Below are positions 55,771 through 64,000 of a DNA stretch of 64,000 bases, piece by piece. The notes below the pieces were generated by a model that was not told the origin of the DNA, made no database searches, and worked only from the letters and a program-made list of their open reading frames with translations. Position 1 is the stretch's first letter; every line of letters starts with the position of its first letter. Position numbers and translations under genes: made by a program. This stretch comes from Sphaerosporella brunnea (lineage: Eukaryota; Ascomycota; Pezizomycetes; Pezizales; Pyronemataceae), in contig VXIS01000001.1 of NCBI GenBank assembly GCA_008704415.1, forward strand, positions 186,001 through 250,000, read 5' to 3'.

Positions 55771-56808
55771 GTGTAAAGTGCACTGATTGTTAAGTACAGA
55801 GTGATATTCAATGAAGTCCATCCTTCATACCCCACTGTCACAGGTGGTGCACTCAGGAATGATTTTGAGTCTTCTTCCATTGAGACCCAAATAGTGGTTC
55901 TCTGATAGCGATAGGAAGTCGACTCAATGGAGACAGACGGGGGAGCTCATTCCATCACATCTCTCTCATCGAGCTGTTTACAGCGATGACGACTCCGAGT
56001 GTTTCTTCATGACGCGCATCGATCGCGGTTACACTCGGAACAGCCCGAGAGACCAGATGAGGCCACGAGCGCCGATAAGCTTTTATCGTTTATCCTTGCA
56101 GCGGGGCGTGCAGCGACGGCTGCAAGGAACCCGGGCTGTCAAATTTTTATAGAGCGAATAATGTCTCGGAATCACCAGTCCCGATGGCGATTGGCCTTTT
56201 TCCGGCGGAGAATCCACCAAAAAAAAAGCGTTGACTAAGCCGTGACAACGTGAAAACGGACAACGGGATTATCCCTCGTCAGCACAGTACTGACCGTGCT
56301 GGCCCTTACTGACCCATTCACCCCGCCCACCAGCTGCAGAGGTCCCCCATCGTGAACGGATCACTCAATTGAACCTCACTGATCGGTCGTTACCACCCCT
56401 GAGTGAAATACATCGATGCTTGCGCGCAGAGCAGCAGCACCAGCGCTGCTCACCCTTCGAGGTGGTGCGTTCCGACTCCCCTCGACCGGCCATCACGTTG
56501 ACTCATCCGTGCAGCTCCACTGCTGTTTACAAATACAAATACGAAGGACAGAGTGACCATTCGTGAATTGCAGCATCGTACGTTACTGCCCTCTTCCTGG
56601 CTGTCGACCCGATCCCTACGGCTTTCGGGAGCTCGCCCACCGTAGTGCACTCCCCTTCACTGCTGACCCCAACCCCACCCCCCACCCCGCCCAACCCTCA
56701 CCCCTCTTATTGCGAGTAATCTTCCTCACCCTTTAACCTTCAATTACATTTCTGCCCCACCTTTGAACCAACAACCTACCTGACTTACGCCTCGCAGCAG
56801 CGCGCAAG
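55771..56808. other. Intergenic; promoter and leader of the threonine aldolase gene
   Basis: No gene recognised. C/A-rich leader sequence from about 56660 (CCCCACCCCCCACC) precedes the start codon, typical of a well-expressed fungal gene. Confidence 0.5.
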
Positions 56809-57948
56809 ATGTCTCTCTCCACCGCTCCTCCCACCAAGAACGAATGGCACCATCCGCCAGCGGAATTCGATTTTCGCTCCGACACCTTCACCTCTCCGAC
56901 ACCCGCAATGCTTGCCGCCCTGCCGAATGTGTCACTGGGCGACGACGTCTACGGCGAGTCCACAACCTCCAACGCCCTGGCGGCACGTCTGGCGGAGATG
57001 TTCAACAAGCCTGCCGCACTCTTCGTTCTCTCGGGCACAATGGGCAACCAACTTTGCGTGCGTTCCCTTCTGGAGCAACCTCCCTACTCGGTCCTCTGCG
57101 ATTCCCGCTGCCACATCTACCTTGACGAAGCCGGCGGTGCCTCTGTACTTTCACAAGCCACTTTGACACCGGCGATCCCGTCCAATGGGCTCTACCTGAC
57201 CCTCGAAGACATCAAAAAGAACGTAATACTCTCGGAGGACATCCACTTCGCGCCCACGCGTCTAATCACCCTCGAGAACACTATCAACGGCGTAATCCAC
57301 CCCCTCTCGGAGATCCGCCGCATCTGCGCCTTCGCCCGCGGACATGGCATCAAGGTGCATCTTGACGGCGCACGACTATGGAACGCCTGTTCTGTGCCCG
57401 GTGCACCCACACTTGCCGAGTACGCCGCCGAGGTGGACTCGCTCTCAGTGTGCATCAGCAAATCTCTCGGCGCACCCGTGGGGAGCTACATACTTGGCAC
57501 TAAGGATATGATAGCCAAGGCAAACCACTTCAAGAAGATGCTTGGCGGTGGGATCCGGCAGGCTGGTATCTTGACTGCTATGGCAGATATTGCAGTCACG
57601 GATGTGTTCCTGAAGGGCCGGCTGGCGGAGGCGAATGCGTACGCGAAGGAGGTCGAGAAGGCTTGGAAACGTTGCGGCGGTAAAACTACGTTACCTGTTG
57701 ACACAAATGCCGTGTGGGTTGATCTCGAGGCTAGAGGCATCCCCGAAGACCTGTGGAGCCAGGTCGGCACGGAAATGGGCGTCACGTTGGGCGGAAACCG
57801 GATCATGCTGCATTACCAGAACTCGCCCGAAAGCATCAAACGGCTGGAAGAAGTCATGATCGAGGTTTGCCATCGGGTTGATTCTGCCGGTAAGGCGGCC
57901 AGTGGAAAGTCGGTCGGCAGGAAGGCGTACTTAAGGGGCCAGCTTTAA
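56809..57948 (+). CDS. L-threonine aldolase (low-specificity, Gly1-like)
   Basis: PLP enzyme of fold type I that cleaves threonine or allo-threonine to glycine and acetaldehyde, in the cytosol. Single exon of 379 residues, the usual length. Family order is clear: FDFRSDTFTSPTPAML at the N-terminus, SLGDDVYGESTTSNALAARL, a GTMGNQL cofactor loop near 76-82, LENTINGVIHPLSEI, HLDGARLWNA (Asp186 and Arg189, which contact PLP) and CISKSLGAPVGS with the PLP-binding Lys218. GGGIRQAGILTAM follows. The start fits because upstream sequence is a non-coding leader. It is a likely housekeeping source of glycine. Confidence 0.97.
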   Translation: MSLSTAPPTKNEWHHPPAEFDFRSDTFTSPTPAMLAALPNVSLGDDVYGESTTSNALAARLAEMFNKPAALFVLSGTMGNQLCVRSLLEQPPYSVLCDSRCHIYLDEAGGASVLSQATLTPAIPSNGLYLTLEDIKKNVILSEDIHFAPTRLITLENTINGVIHPLSEIRRICAFARGHGIKVHLDGARLWNACSVPGAPTLAEYAAEVDSLSVCISKSLGAPVGSYILGTKDMIAKANHFKKMLGGGIRQAGILTAMADIAVTDVFLKGRLAEANAYAKEVEKAWKRCGGKTTLPVDTNAVWVDLEARGIPEDLWSQVGTEMGVTLGGNRIMLHYQNSPESIKRLEEVMIEVCHRVDSAGKAASGKSVGRKAYLRGQL

Positions 57949-60232
57949 TATTGGAATCAGGACATATTGTAAATGTTGATTGAATTTTTCTTTGTCTTTT
58001 TCTGCTTTCTCTTTACGTATATTCTTACTTAGACTGGGTAGGCGCCTTCTTTTTTTTTTTTTTTTGGAGAAGTGTTTGGGGCTTGGAATTAAGATCAACA
58101 GATGCTGCTGCCGACGGCCCGCTGATGTGTGTGTGGCTGCGCTAAGAGATCGAACATAACGCGTCTATCAGAAGCGCCTCTATTCCCAATCCCATCCAAC
58201 GTATAGACTACAAATTCTGCTTCCTCACCACGGTCAAACAAGCAAAACTTAACTCACGCTTTTGAAGCAAATGGAAGTTTTCCGCTTCGTGTGACCGTGG
58301 GGATTTCCGGGAAACCATCTCCGAAGATATTGTGTTTATCACAGATGAAGTGCAGCGTTCCTATCAACATATCAGCTTATGGAACGACTTTATCAAGCAG
58401 CAAGCGAGTGGGGCATATGCATCTGCGGGTCCTTACACCATCCCCCTCTGCAGCTATGGCAGTTCAACGGGTTGTCAGCGGGTTTTCCCAGAGCGTTCTG
58501 GCTACGGACACCCATTCAATTGCAACGGTCAATGGGAGCTCAATCGGGGGACGAGTTTTACAGCTGCTGGGTGAACGCAGTTCCCTAACCTCCGAGTGGG
58601 GCGGCTGGAGCGGGGCGGCTAAGTCGGATGGCCGCATCGACTTCGTGCTCCGGGGGTGAGGTGGCGGGTCCTTCCCATGGCTGGGTCGCACGAAACAGCC
58701 TCGCAGATTGGGGGTTTTCTGGAATTCAGAAGCCACAGACGGCCGGTAAGATCCCTCTCCCCATGCTCGGAAACGAGGCTTTATTTACAGTATTTTAGGT
58801 AACCGTCGGATCTTCCATGTGGTCTTCGCCCACGACTTGTTCGGATTATGCCATATACGACGGGGGTTGGGCCAGATCTGCGGAGCCGGCAAGAGCGTCT
58901 GTGTCAACGAAAGGCATATGCCTGTCTGTGCGAGTAAAACGTTCTAAAGGGATAAACTGCTCATATCAACGATTTTTTTTTGTCGTTCAAACCATGTGCT
59001 CATTGTATTCGGTTGAAAAACGTTTACGACCCCATCGTCCCCTCGAAACGCTGAAAACCTCAAGTTTGCCAAATCGTATTTTATGCCTTCGAGACTTGCA
59101 GGTTTGCCTGTTGCTGTTTCATTTGGTGTGGAAAAATGAGGTTCTCGGGAATGGTGCGCGGGGGTAGGGCCGGCCGTCTATCTGCTTCTTACCATGGTCG
59201 CGTGAAGCTTAAAGATACTCTCTCCCATCCTGAGCTGGCTACAAAGCCTTGATCTAGATGCTGGCCTCGATCTGTTAATTTGCTCCCGACCTTGTGTTGC
59301 GTGAGCAATAAAACGCCATAGAGACGTTTCCAAAAACGTCCCCCCCCCCCCCCTCCGGACTCAGGAATGTTTACAGTTGACAACCGCTATCTACCAGTTG
59401 AAGAAACATGCGGGCCTTTGGAACCATCTTCCAGCTCAAGGCATGGCTGTTTCCACGAGTTGCTGTATTATTACGCTCACAATCCGCCAAACGTTTGGAA
59501 ACTTAAAAACCGTCTTTCGATGGCTGCCCAACAGGTTTTTGCATGATATTTTTCCAGCTGTTCCGCTACACACGGCAGGGCGAGTGATGGACTGCGATCG
59601 CCTGATCACGGTCGCAAAGAGGCGCAACAATAAGGATTCCAATGCGAGTGGAGCCATGGAGCGCAGCGGAAGTACACTGGCAAATTACTTTGGCGCTATG
59701 TGGGAAAGTGGTTGGTTGCTGGATTACCTCGGGAGGGGGGGATTGGAAGGAGAGAATTGTCGCCACGGGTCCTGCACAGATGATCACAGGTGCGGTACTC
59801 TACCGGTGTTCCACTGTCATGAGAAGTTGTCCGGAGGGAGCGCGTAGTGGCAATTCTCATTACGGTGCGTTTAATTGTCTCCACGGGCGTTCGAGGTTAC
59901 ACTCCTTGACCGTAGTGGGGGGGCTCAGGTCGGGAACCCCGTAGCCTGGACAGCTCTAAATCTCCATAACGAACGGTCACCACATAGGTGTTCACTTGTC
60001 ACCGCTATGACTTGTTCCGCCTGGTCTCACATCTCCGTCCCGGAGCCGCCGCCTCCCAGCACCGTGTATGCCGCCATCCCCCGACAACAATTTATATGCT
60101 TCACTCATAAACCAGCAGCTGTGTGCAAAAGGCTTTCAATTCTATGAAACCGCACAAAAAAAAAACATTTGCAAACAAGGGACTACCTACAGTCGAGACA
60201 CCAGAGGGTAACGTCAGGATACATCATGAGAC
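57949..60232. other. Gene-poor interval
   Basis: T-rich 3' flank to about 58070, then sequence with short overlapping frames on both strands (58291-58736, 59377-59944) with no recognisable domain or splice pattern. A C-run lies at 59340-59354. Confidence 0.4.
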
Positions 60233-61023
60233 TTAGCTGAGCCTGTAGGAGAAAATAACAAGAAGCAAAGTCGCGCTAAAAAGGAAAAAGAAGAGAGGTT
60301 CATATCTGCTAGCCATCTCGAACTTGCGGCGCTCCTCCTGGTTCTCTCTCAACAGCCGAGTGTTTCTTGCCACCTCCTTTTTGTACTTCATCTTGAGCTC
60401 TTCAAGCTCCTTTCTAACAGCCGCATCCGCATCCCCAATCTGCGTGGCTCCCACCTGCAACGTCTCCCTCTCTTTCAAGGTTCCCGTCTTCATACTGCGC
60501 ACCTCGTCGGGAAGCGCGTGGGAGTTCGTGTTCCCGTCCCCGACGTTGATAATCGTCCGCTCATAAACCCCCTCCATATCCTCCTTGTTTTTAGAGATAT
60601 ATACATACTCGCCCAGCTTCCGAACCCAATCCTCAGTTTTGGCCTCGATGCTCGAAATCCGCTGGTCATTCGCTTCGTCCGACTCGTCCAACGCCTCGTA
60701 AATCTCGTCGTAAATCTCCCCGATGCGCGCGTGCAGCGTTTCGGCCGTGACGGCGCTCCGCCGCAGGCGCGAAACCTCAGCCTCCAGATCTGCCAGCCGC
60801 TGCCTGTCTTCCGCTTCCAGCGTGCAGGCGGAGGAGCTCGCGGCGTCGTCGAAGTCGGAAGCTGACCCGATGCTGCTGTTGCTCCTGCTGCTGGGCCACG
60901 GGGATTCTTCGCTTTGGCTGTCATAATCATCATCATCGTCGTCGTCATCCGAGTCGGAAGCTGACCCGATGCTGCTGTTGCTCCTGCTGCTGGGCCACGG
61001 GGATTCTTCGCTTTGGCTGTCGT

Positions 61024-61054
<31 letters not shown>

Positions 61055-61372
61055 GTCGTCGACATCCGAACACTCGGATCCACACTCCGAAGAAGGCGGA
61101 ACCGGCGGGGACTCGCGGTACATGCGCAGCCGGTCGTCGTCGTCGTCGTCGTCCGTCATGGGATGAGCCGGCCCCGTGTGCTGCTCGAAAGGAATCGGAA
61201 AAATCCACGGGTCTGCGATGGGCTGGCTGCAGTGGCGGTGCCAGCCGTTTTGGCGGTCTTCTTTTTCTTCCGTTGGCCGGAGATGCCGCTTGATCTTGGG
61301 CTCGTTGGTGCCGTCCGGGCGCTGGCCGGGAGGTCCAAACGTACGAATCAACTTTTCGAGCATCGGCGGCAT
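60233..61372 (-). CDS. Tail-anchored coiled-coil protein with internal duplication
   Basis: Single exon, 379 residues, unknown family. The N-terminus starts MPPMLEKLIRTFGPPGQRPD. Residues about 75-180 contain Asp runs and two copies of a 33-residue unit (YDSQSEESPWPSSRSNSSIG is the recognisable part). Two coiled coils follow, near 185-225 (DRQRLADLEAEVSRLRRSAV) and 310-355 (VRKELEELKMKYKKEVARNT). The last 22 residues are a single membrane segment (LFFFLFSATLLLVIFSYRLS) at the extreme C-terminus, so the protein is probably tail-anchored in the ER, mitochondrial outer membrane or nuclear envelope, with the rest in the cytosol. A TA-repeat lies about 75 bp upstream of the start. Confidence 0.8.
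60855..61052 (-). repeat. 99-bp coding tandem duplication
   Basis: Two 99-bp units (from 60855 and 60954) that are nearly identical except for the number of GAT/GAC codons at their ends. They encode the duplicated 33-residue serine-rich and Asp-rich segment of the tail-anchored protein. Confidence 0.92.
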
Positions 61373-61933
61373 CGTGACTGTGGGAATAGGAATCGGGGCA
61401 GAAATCGACGGGGGTGATGAGATCTAAAGAAGGGAGGGCCCGCTAATATATATATATATATATAGCGGAGCCCGAGTCATATAGAGAGAGTACTGAGTTC
61501 AGGGTTATAATTTAGGTTTTCCTCGATGTTGCTGTTGATAAGGCGGAAGTTTATGCTTTCTTCACGATCTATTCCACCATCTCGTGTGAATTGATAATGA
61601 AAGCCCCCCTCTTCGGAATATTCCTGTGAATTACAGATCGCGGTTTCCAATAATTGGACAAACCAGCCTACATTCAACAGCGGAAGATATTGACCTAGTG
61701 AACTGCAAATCAAGGTGAGTAAGGCCTATAGGCACATACTTGCATGCACTTGGTACTATCTTTCGCTATCTTATGGATGCAGTCATACTTTGAGTCGTGA
61801 AACTCAATGCAGATCTAACTACTACTTTGAAGCATATAGCAACTGGTCTTCTACCATTATCGTTTTAGTGTGGCAACGTGGGTCTGTGCTTTGTTTTTTT
61901 TTTTTGTCATTTTTCTTTGGGAATACCTACCTA
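61373..61933. other. Promoter of the tail-anchored protein gene and unassigned sequence
   Basis: Contains (TA)n at about 61445-61465. No gene recognised between this and the MITE. Confidence 0.45.
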
Positions 61934-62399
61934 CCGTATCGTCTGAGTCTTAAGCAACGCGGGCCGGAGGGGTGGGGGTGGTAAGATTGCGGGTTGTCGA
62001 GGGTTTTCTATTGGTGGGATTGGACGTCGCGGTCACAATTTGGGGTTTGTGCCCAACTTTAGTGATGATCAAAAGGCGGGGCGCGGGTACTTGGTGAGCA
62101 ATGGGCGCCTCCGGCATTTCCCCGTCCTGAGCAGGCTCCCCGCCCGGTACGGTCCAAAAATGGTGCCGGTAGCGGACAAACACCGGAAGATACGGCGCGA
62201 TGCCCCTGTGAAAGGGTGTTCAAGAATGCCCGGGGCGTTGGCCAACACCGCCGGCACTGTAATGGTTCTGGCTGCTGTAAATAAAAAAATTAGATGCAGC
62301 ATCGCCCGCGCCCGCGAGTCTTTAGAGAATTAACTTTTTGATAGCTTGGCAACACCCTCACCCCTCCGGCCCGCGTTGCTTAAGACTCAGACGATACGG
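61934..62399. mobile_element. TA-flanked MITE with 47-bp terminal inverted repeats (466 bp)
   Basis: The ends CCGTATCGTCTGAGTCTTAA... form a 47-bp inverted repeat with one mismatch (61934-61980 and 62353-62399). TA dinucleotides flank it at 61932-61933 and 62400-62401, as for Tc1/mariner-type transposition. The interior has a 97-codon frame (62040-62333) without transposase motifs. It lies just downstream of the prolyl hydroxylase gene's stop codon. Confidence 0.88.
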
Positions 62400-62511
62400 T
62401 ACGTTCTGTTGCTCTCTCCATGGCTGAGTGTTCGTTCATTTCCAGAGATTTTGCACACGAATCAACTTTTGTATTGAAAACTGACGATGATATGTAACAG
62501 GCTCTGTTGAT

Positions 62512-64000
62512 TTATGGTGAACACCCTAGCCATTCCTCGTCGTCGTCATATCGGCCATCATAGCTGTCGCTATCGCTGGTGCCTTCCTCCTGCTTGTCTT
62601 CACCATCTTCATCCTTATCGTCCTCACCCGCTTCGCCATCTTCATCATCCTCCTCACTATCATCGTCCTCCTCGCTATCATCATCCTGCGCATCCACCGC
62701 GGCAAACTCGCCCACAAGATCCCACCGGTCTCCCTTGGCCGAGGCACTCACATACTTCACAAACTTCAGCGTCCCCTGATCTCTCAGAGCCAAGCTGAGC
62801 GTGTTCCATGAGGGATGGCTCATGAATAGCACACCATCATCCTCCTCCTCAGCGCCAGCCTTATAAACCGCCGGATCGTGCGTGGGGTCATCGTCTTCCG
62901 TCGACATGTACATTTCGTATCCGCCCACTGTGCGTGTCGAGTCGTCGAAACGCTTTACCTCCTTTTTCTCCTCTTTATGAGCCGGGTTGAGCTTGCTCTT
63001 TTTCGACCTCTTTTTCTTGGGTTTCTCTTCTGAGGGGTCTCGGGGTTCCCAGCCGCTGGTCGGAGTCAAGTTGAGACAGAGCTCTAGCTGGATCGGTGCC
63101 TCATCCTGTTCGGCGGAGGCATTTGAGGCCATGCCGGTGGCAAGAGTGTAGTCCATTCCCCGCCGGAACCGCCGTGCCAGGACGTTATGCGAGTTCAGCT
63201 TCAGCTTGGTAGCGTACTGCAGCAACTTTCTAAACTCCTGCGAGGGGAAGAGGACGGTGAGCAGTTCCTCGATCGGCGACATCTCCCTGTCTTTCGCCTT
63301 CTTCTCCGACGCTTGCAAGTAGAGGAATTTCTGCTTATGCGGGGGCACGGCCACGGGCCAGCTGCTAGGCTCGGTATCTGCTGCCTCGATGTATTCTTTG
63401 AGAGCTGCTTCGAATTTGTTACGAAGGAAGGCACCAAGATGGATACTGTTCTCCTCAGTGAACTGCTTCGCAATCTGGCGCAGAGGGTCGGGCTGCAGAT
63501 ACATCGGGTTGATGTATTTAACCAAAAAGTCGAGTTCCTCCTCCGAAAAGCCTTCTTCGAACTCTGCTGGATATGGCACCACCATGGGCTGTGGGCGATC
63601 GTACCGATCATTCTTGGTCTGTAAACTCGCCAGCGAACTTTTCTTTCCAAGCTCCTCTTCCAACCCCTCCACAAATCCGCCCTCGCCCCGTTGAGGGATG
63701 TGGAACCACCCGCTAATGGCCATCCGTACCCTTTCGCTGCTATCTTCGGCATCATACACTTCCTCAACATCGTGGAAACTCTCGCCTGGCACGACTTCGA
63801 AGAAGGCAAGTTGGTTCCAGGAGGGCGGGCACACGCGGCTCCATTCGGCTGTGGGGACCTTGGTACCATCCGCGTCTTTTTTGGTGGGGTATAGCCGTAG
63901 CGCACCGCCCCACGATGCCTGCCATGGCTCCTTCTCCGACCCACAGAGATAGAGGATGTAACTTACTCGCCTGCTGCCGATTACGTCGTCGTGTGTCAAC
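62512..64000 (-). CDS. Prolyl hydroxylase Ofd1/Tpa1 (5' partial)
   Basis: Fe(II)/2-oxoglutarate dioxygenase of the Ofd1/Tpa1/OGFOD1 family, which hydroxylates a proline of ribosomal protein uS12 and, in fission yeast, controls Sre1N stability with oxygen. The visible part (about 495 codons) begins inside the catalytic domain. THDDVIGSRRVSYILYL holds the iron-binding H-x-D, and GESFHDVEEV holds the distal His. The C-terminal Ofd1 domain follows (FPSQEFRKLLQYATKLKL, then RRFRRGMDYTLATG and WEPRD). The end is strongly acidic (EEDDDSEEDDEDGEAGEDD). No intron is seen in the visible part. The upstream part of the catalytic domain lies outside the window. Confidence 0.95.
   Translation of the reverse strand, partial: LTHDDVIGSRRVSYILYLCGSEKEPWQASWGGALRLYPTKKDADGTKVPTAEWSRVCPPSWNQLAFFEVVPGESFHDVEEVYDAEDSSERVRMAISGWFHIPQRGEGGFVEGLEEELGKKSSLASLQTKNDRYDRPQPMVVPYPAEFEEGFSEEELDFLVKYINPMYLQPDPLRQIAKQFTEENSIHLGAFLRNKFEAALKEYIEAADTEPSSWPVAVPPHKQKFLYLQASEKKAKDREMSPIEELLTVLFPSQEFRKLLQYATKLKLNSHNVLARRFRRGMDYTLATGMASNASAEQDEAPIQLELCLNLTPTSGWEPRDPSEEKPKKKRSKKSKLNPAHKEEKKEVKRFDDSTRTVGGYEMYMSTEDDDPTHDPAVYKAGAEEEDDGVLFMSHPSWNTLSLALRDQGTLKFVKYVSASAKGDRWDLVGEFAAVDAQDDDSEEDDDSEEDDEDGEAGEDDKDEDGEDKQEEGTSDSDSYDGRYDDDEEWLGCSP

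Noticed and set aside
62040..62333. 97-codon ORF inside the 466-bp MITE
   Set aside because: No transposase motif and too short; likely fortuitous.

Overview
The window is nuclear DNA of a filamentous ascomycete (Pezizomycotina). The support is: many spliceosomal introns of about 45-90 bp with GTRNGT-like donors and CTNAC-type branch sites; two dispersed single 5S rRNA genes; a Zn2Cys6 regulator with a fungal-trans middle region; a secreted M28E leucine aminopeptidase; Tad-type LINE debris. I cannot resolve the class. The first 11 kb are gene-poor and much of the window is accessory.

Layout. 0-0.7 kb: 3' truncated zinc alcohol dehydrogenase (minus). 0.7-11.5 kb: no convincing host protein gene, but two 5S rRNA genes, a LINE 3' tail, a hAT-type MITE with 8-bp target duplication, a relic of a DDE transposase and a palindromic TA-flanked MITE. 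11.5-14.8 kb: long Ser/Pro-rich SAM methyltransferase gene carrying an apparent frameshift at a G9 run. 17.9-19.2 kb: JmjC-like protein with a changed metal-binding motif. 20.7-22.0 kb: secreted aminopeptidase. 22.1-34.1 kb: accessory island marked by LINE 3' ends. It holds a divergent pair (trypsin-like protease / zinc-finger protein), a LINE relic that hosts two different nested DNA elements, a Ty3/gypsy fragment, a nitroreductase, a tRNA-Cys gene and a second LINE tail with its 13-bp target duplication. 34.7-36.0 kb: Mis18-like centromere protein. 36.8 kb: second tRNA-Cys, opposite strand. 38.9-41.7 kb: Zn2Cys6 transcription factor. 44.2-49.6 kb: a 1693-residue acidic repeat protein. 50.7-51.7 kb: two-RRM protein with a likely mitochondrial presequence and a start codon split by an intron. 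54.1-54.7 kb: three tandem copies of a coding-like segment. 56.8-57.9 kb: threonine aldolase. 60.2-61.4 kb: tail-anchored coiled-coil protein with an internal 99-bp duplication. 61.9-62.4 kb: MITE with 47-bp terminal repeats. 62.5-64 kb: 5' truncated Ofd1/Tpa1 prolyl hydroxylase.

The host genes do not form one recognisable pathway or biosynthetic cluster. The most unusual parts are the divergent protease/zinc-finger pair between LINE relics, the nested transposon stratigraphy (each insertion can be undone on paper to give an intact site), and RNA-level covariation in both the 5S genes and the LINE 3' hairpins. Gene models and splice sites were derived by hand from reading-frame continuity and consensus signals; no database search was possible.
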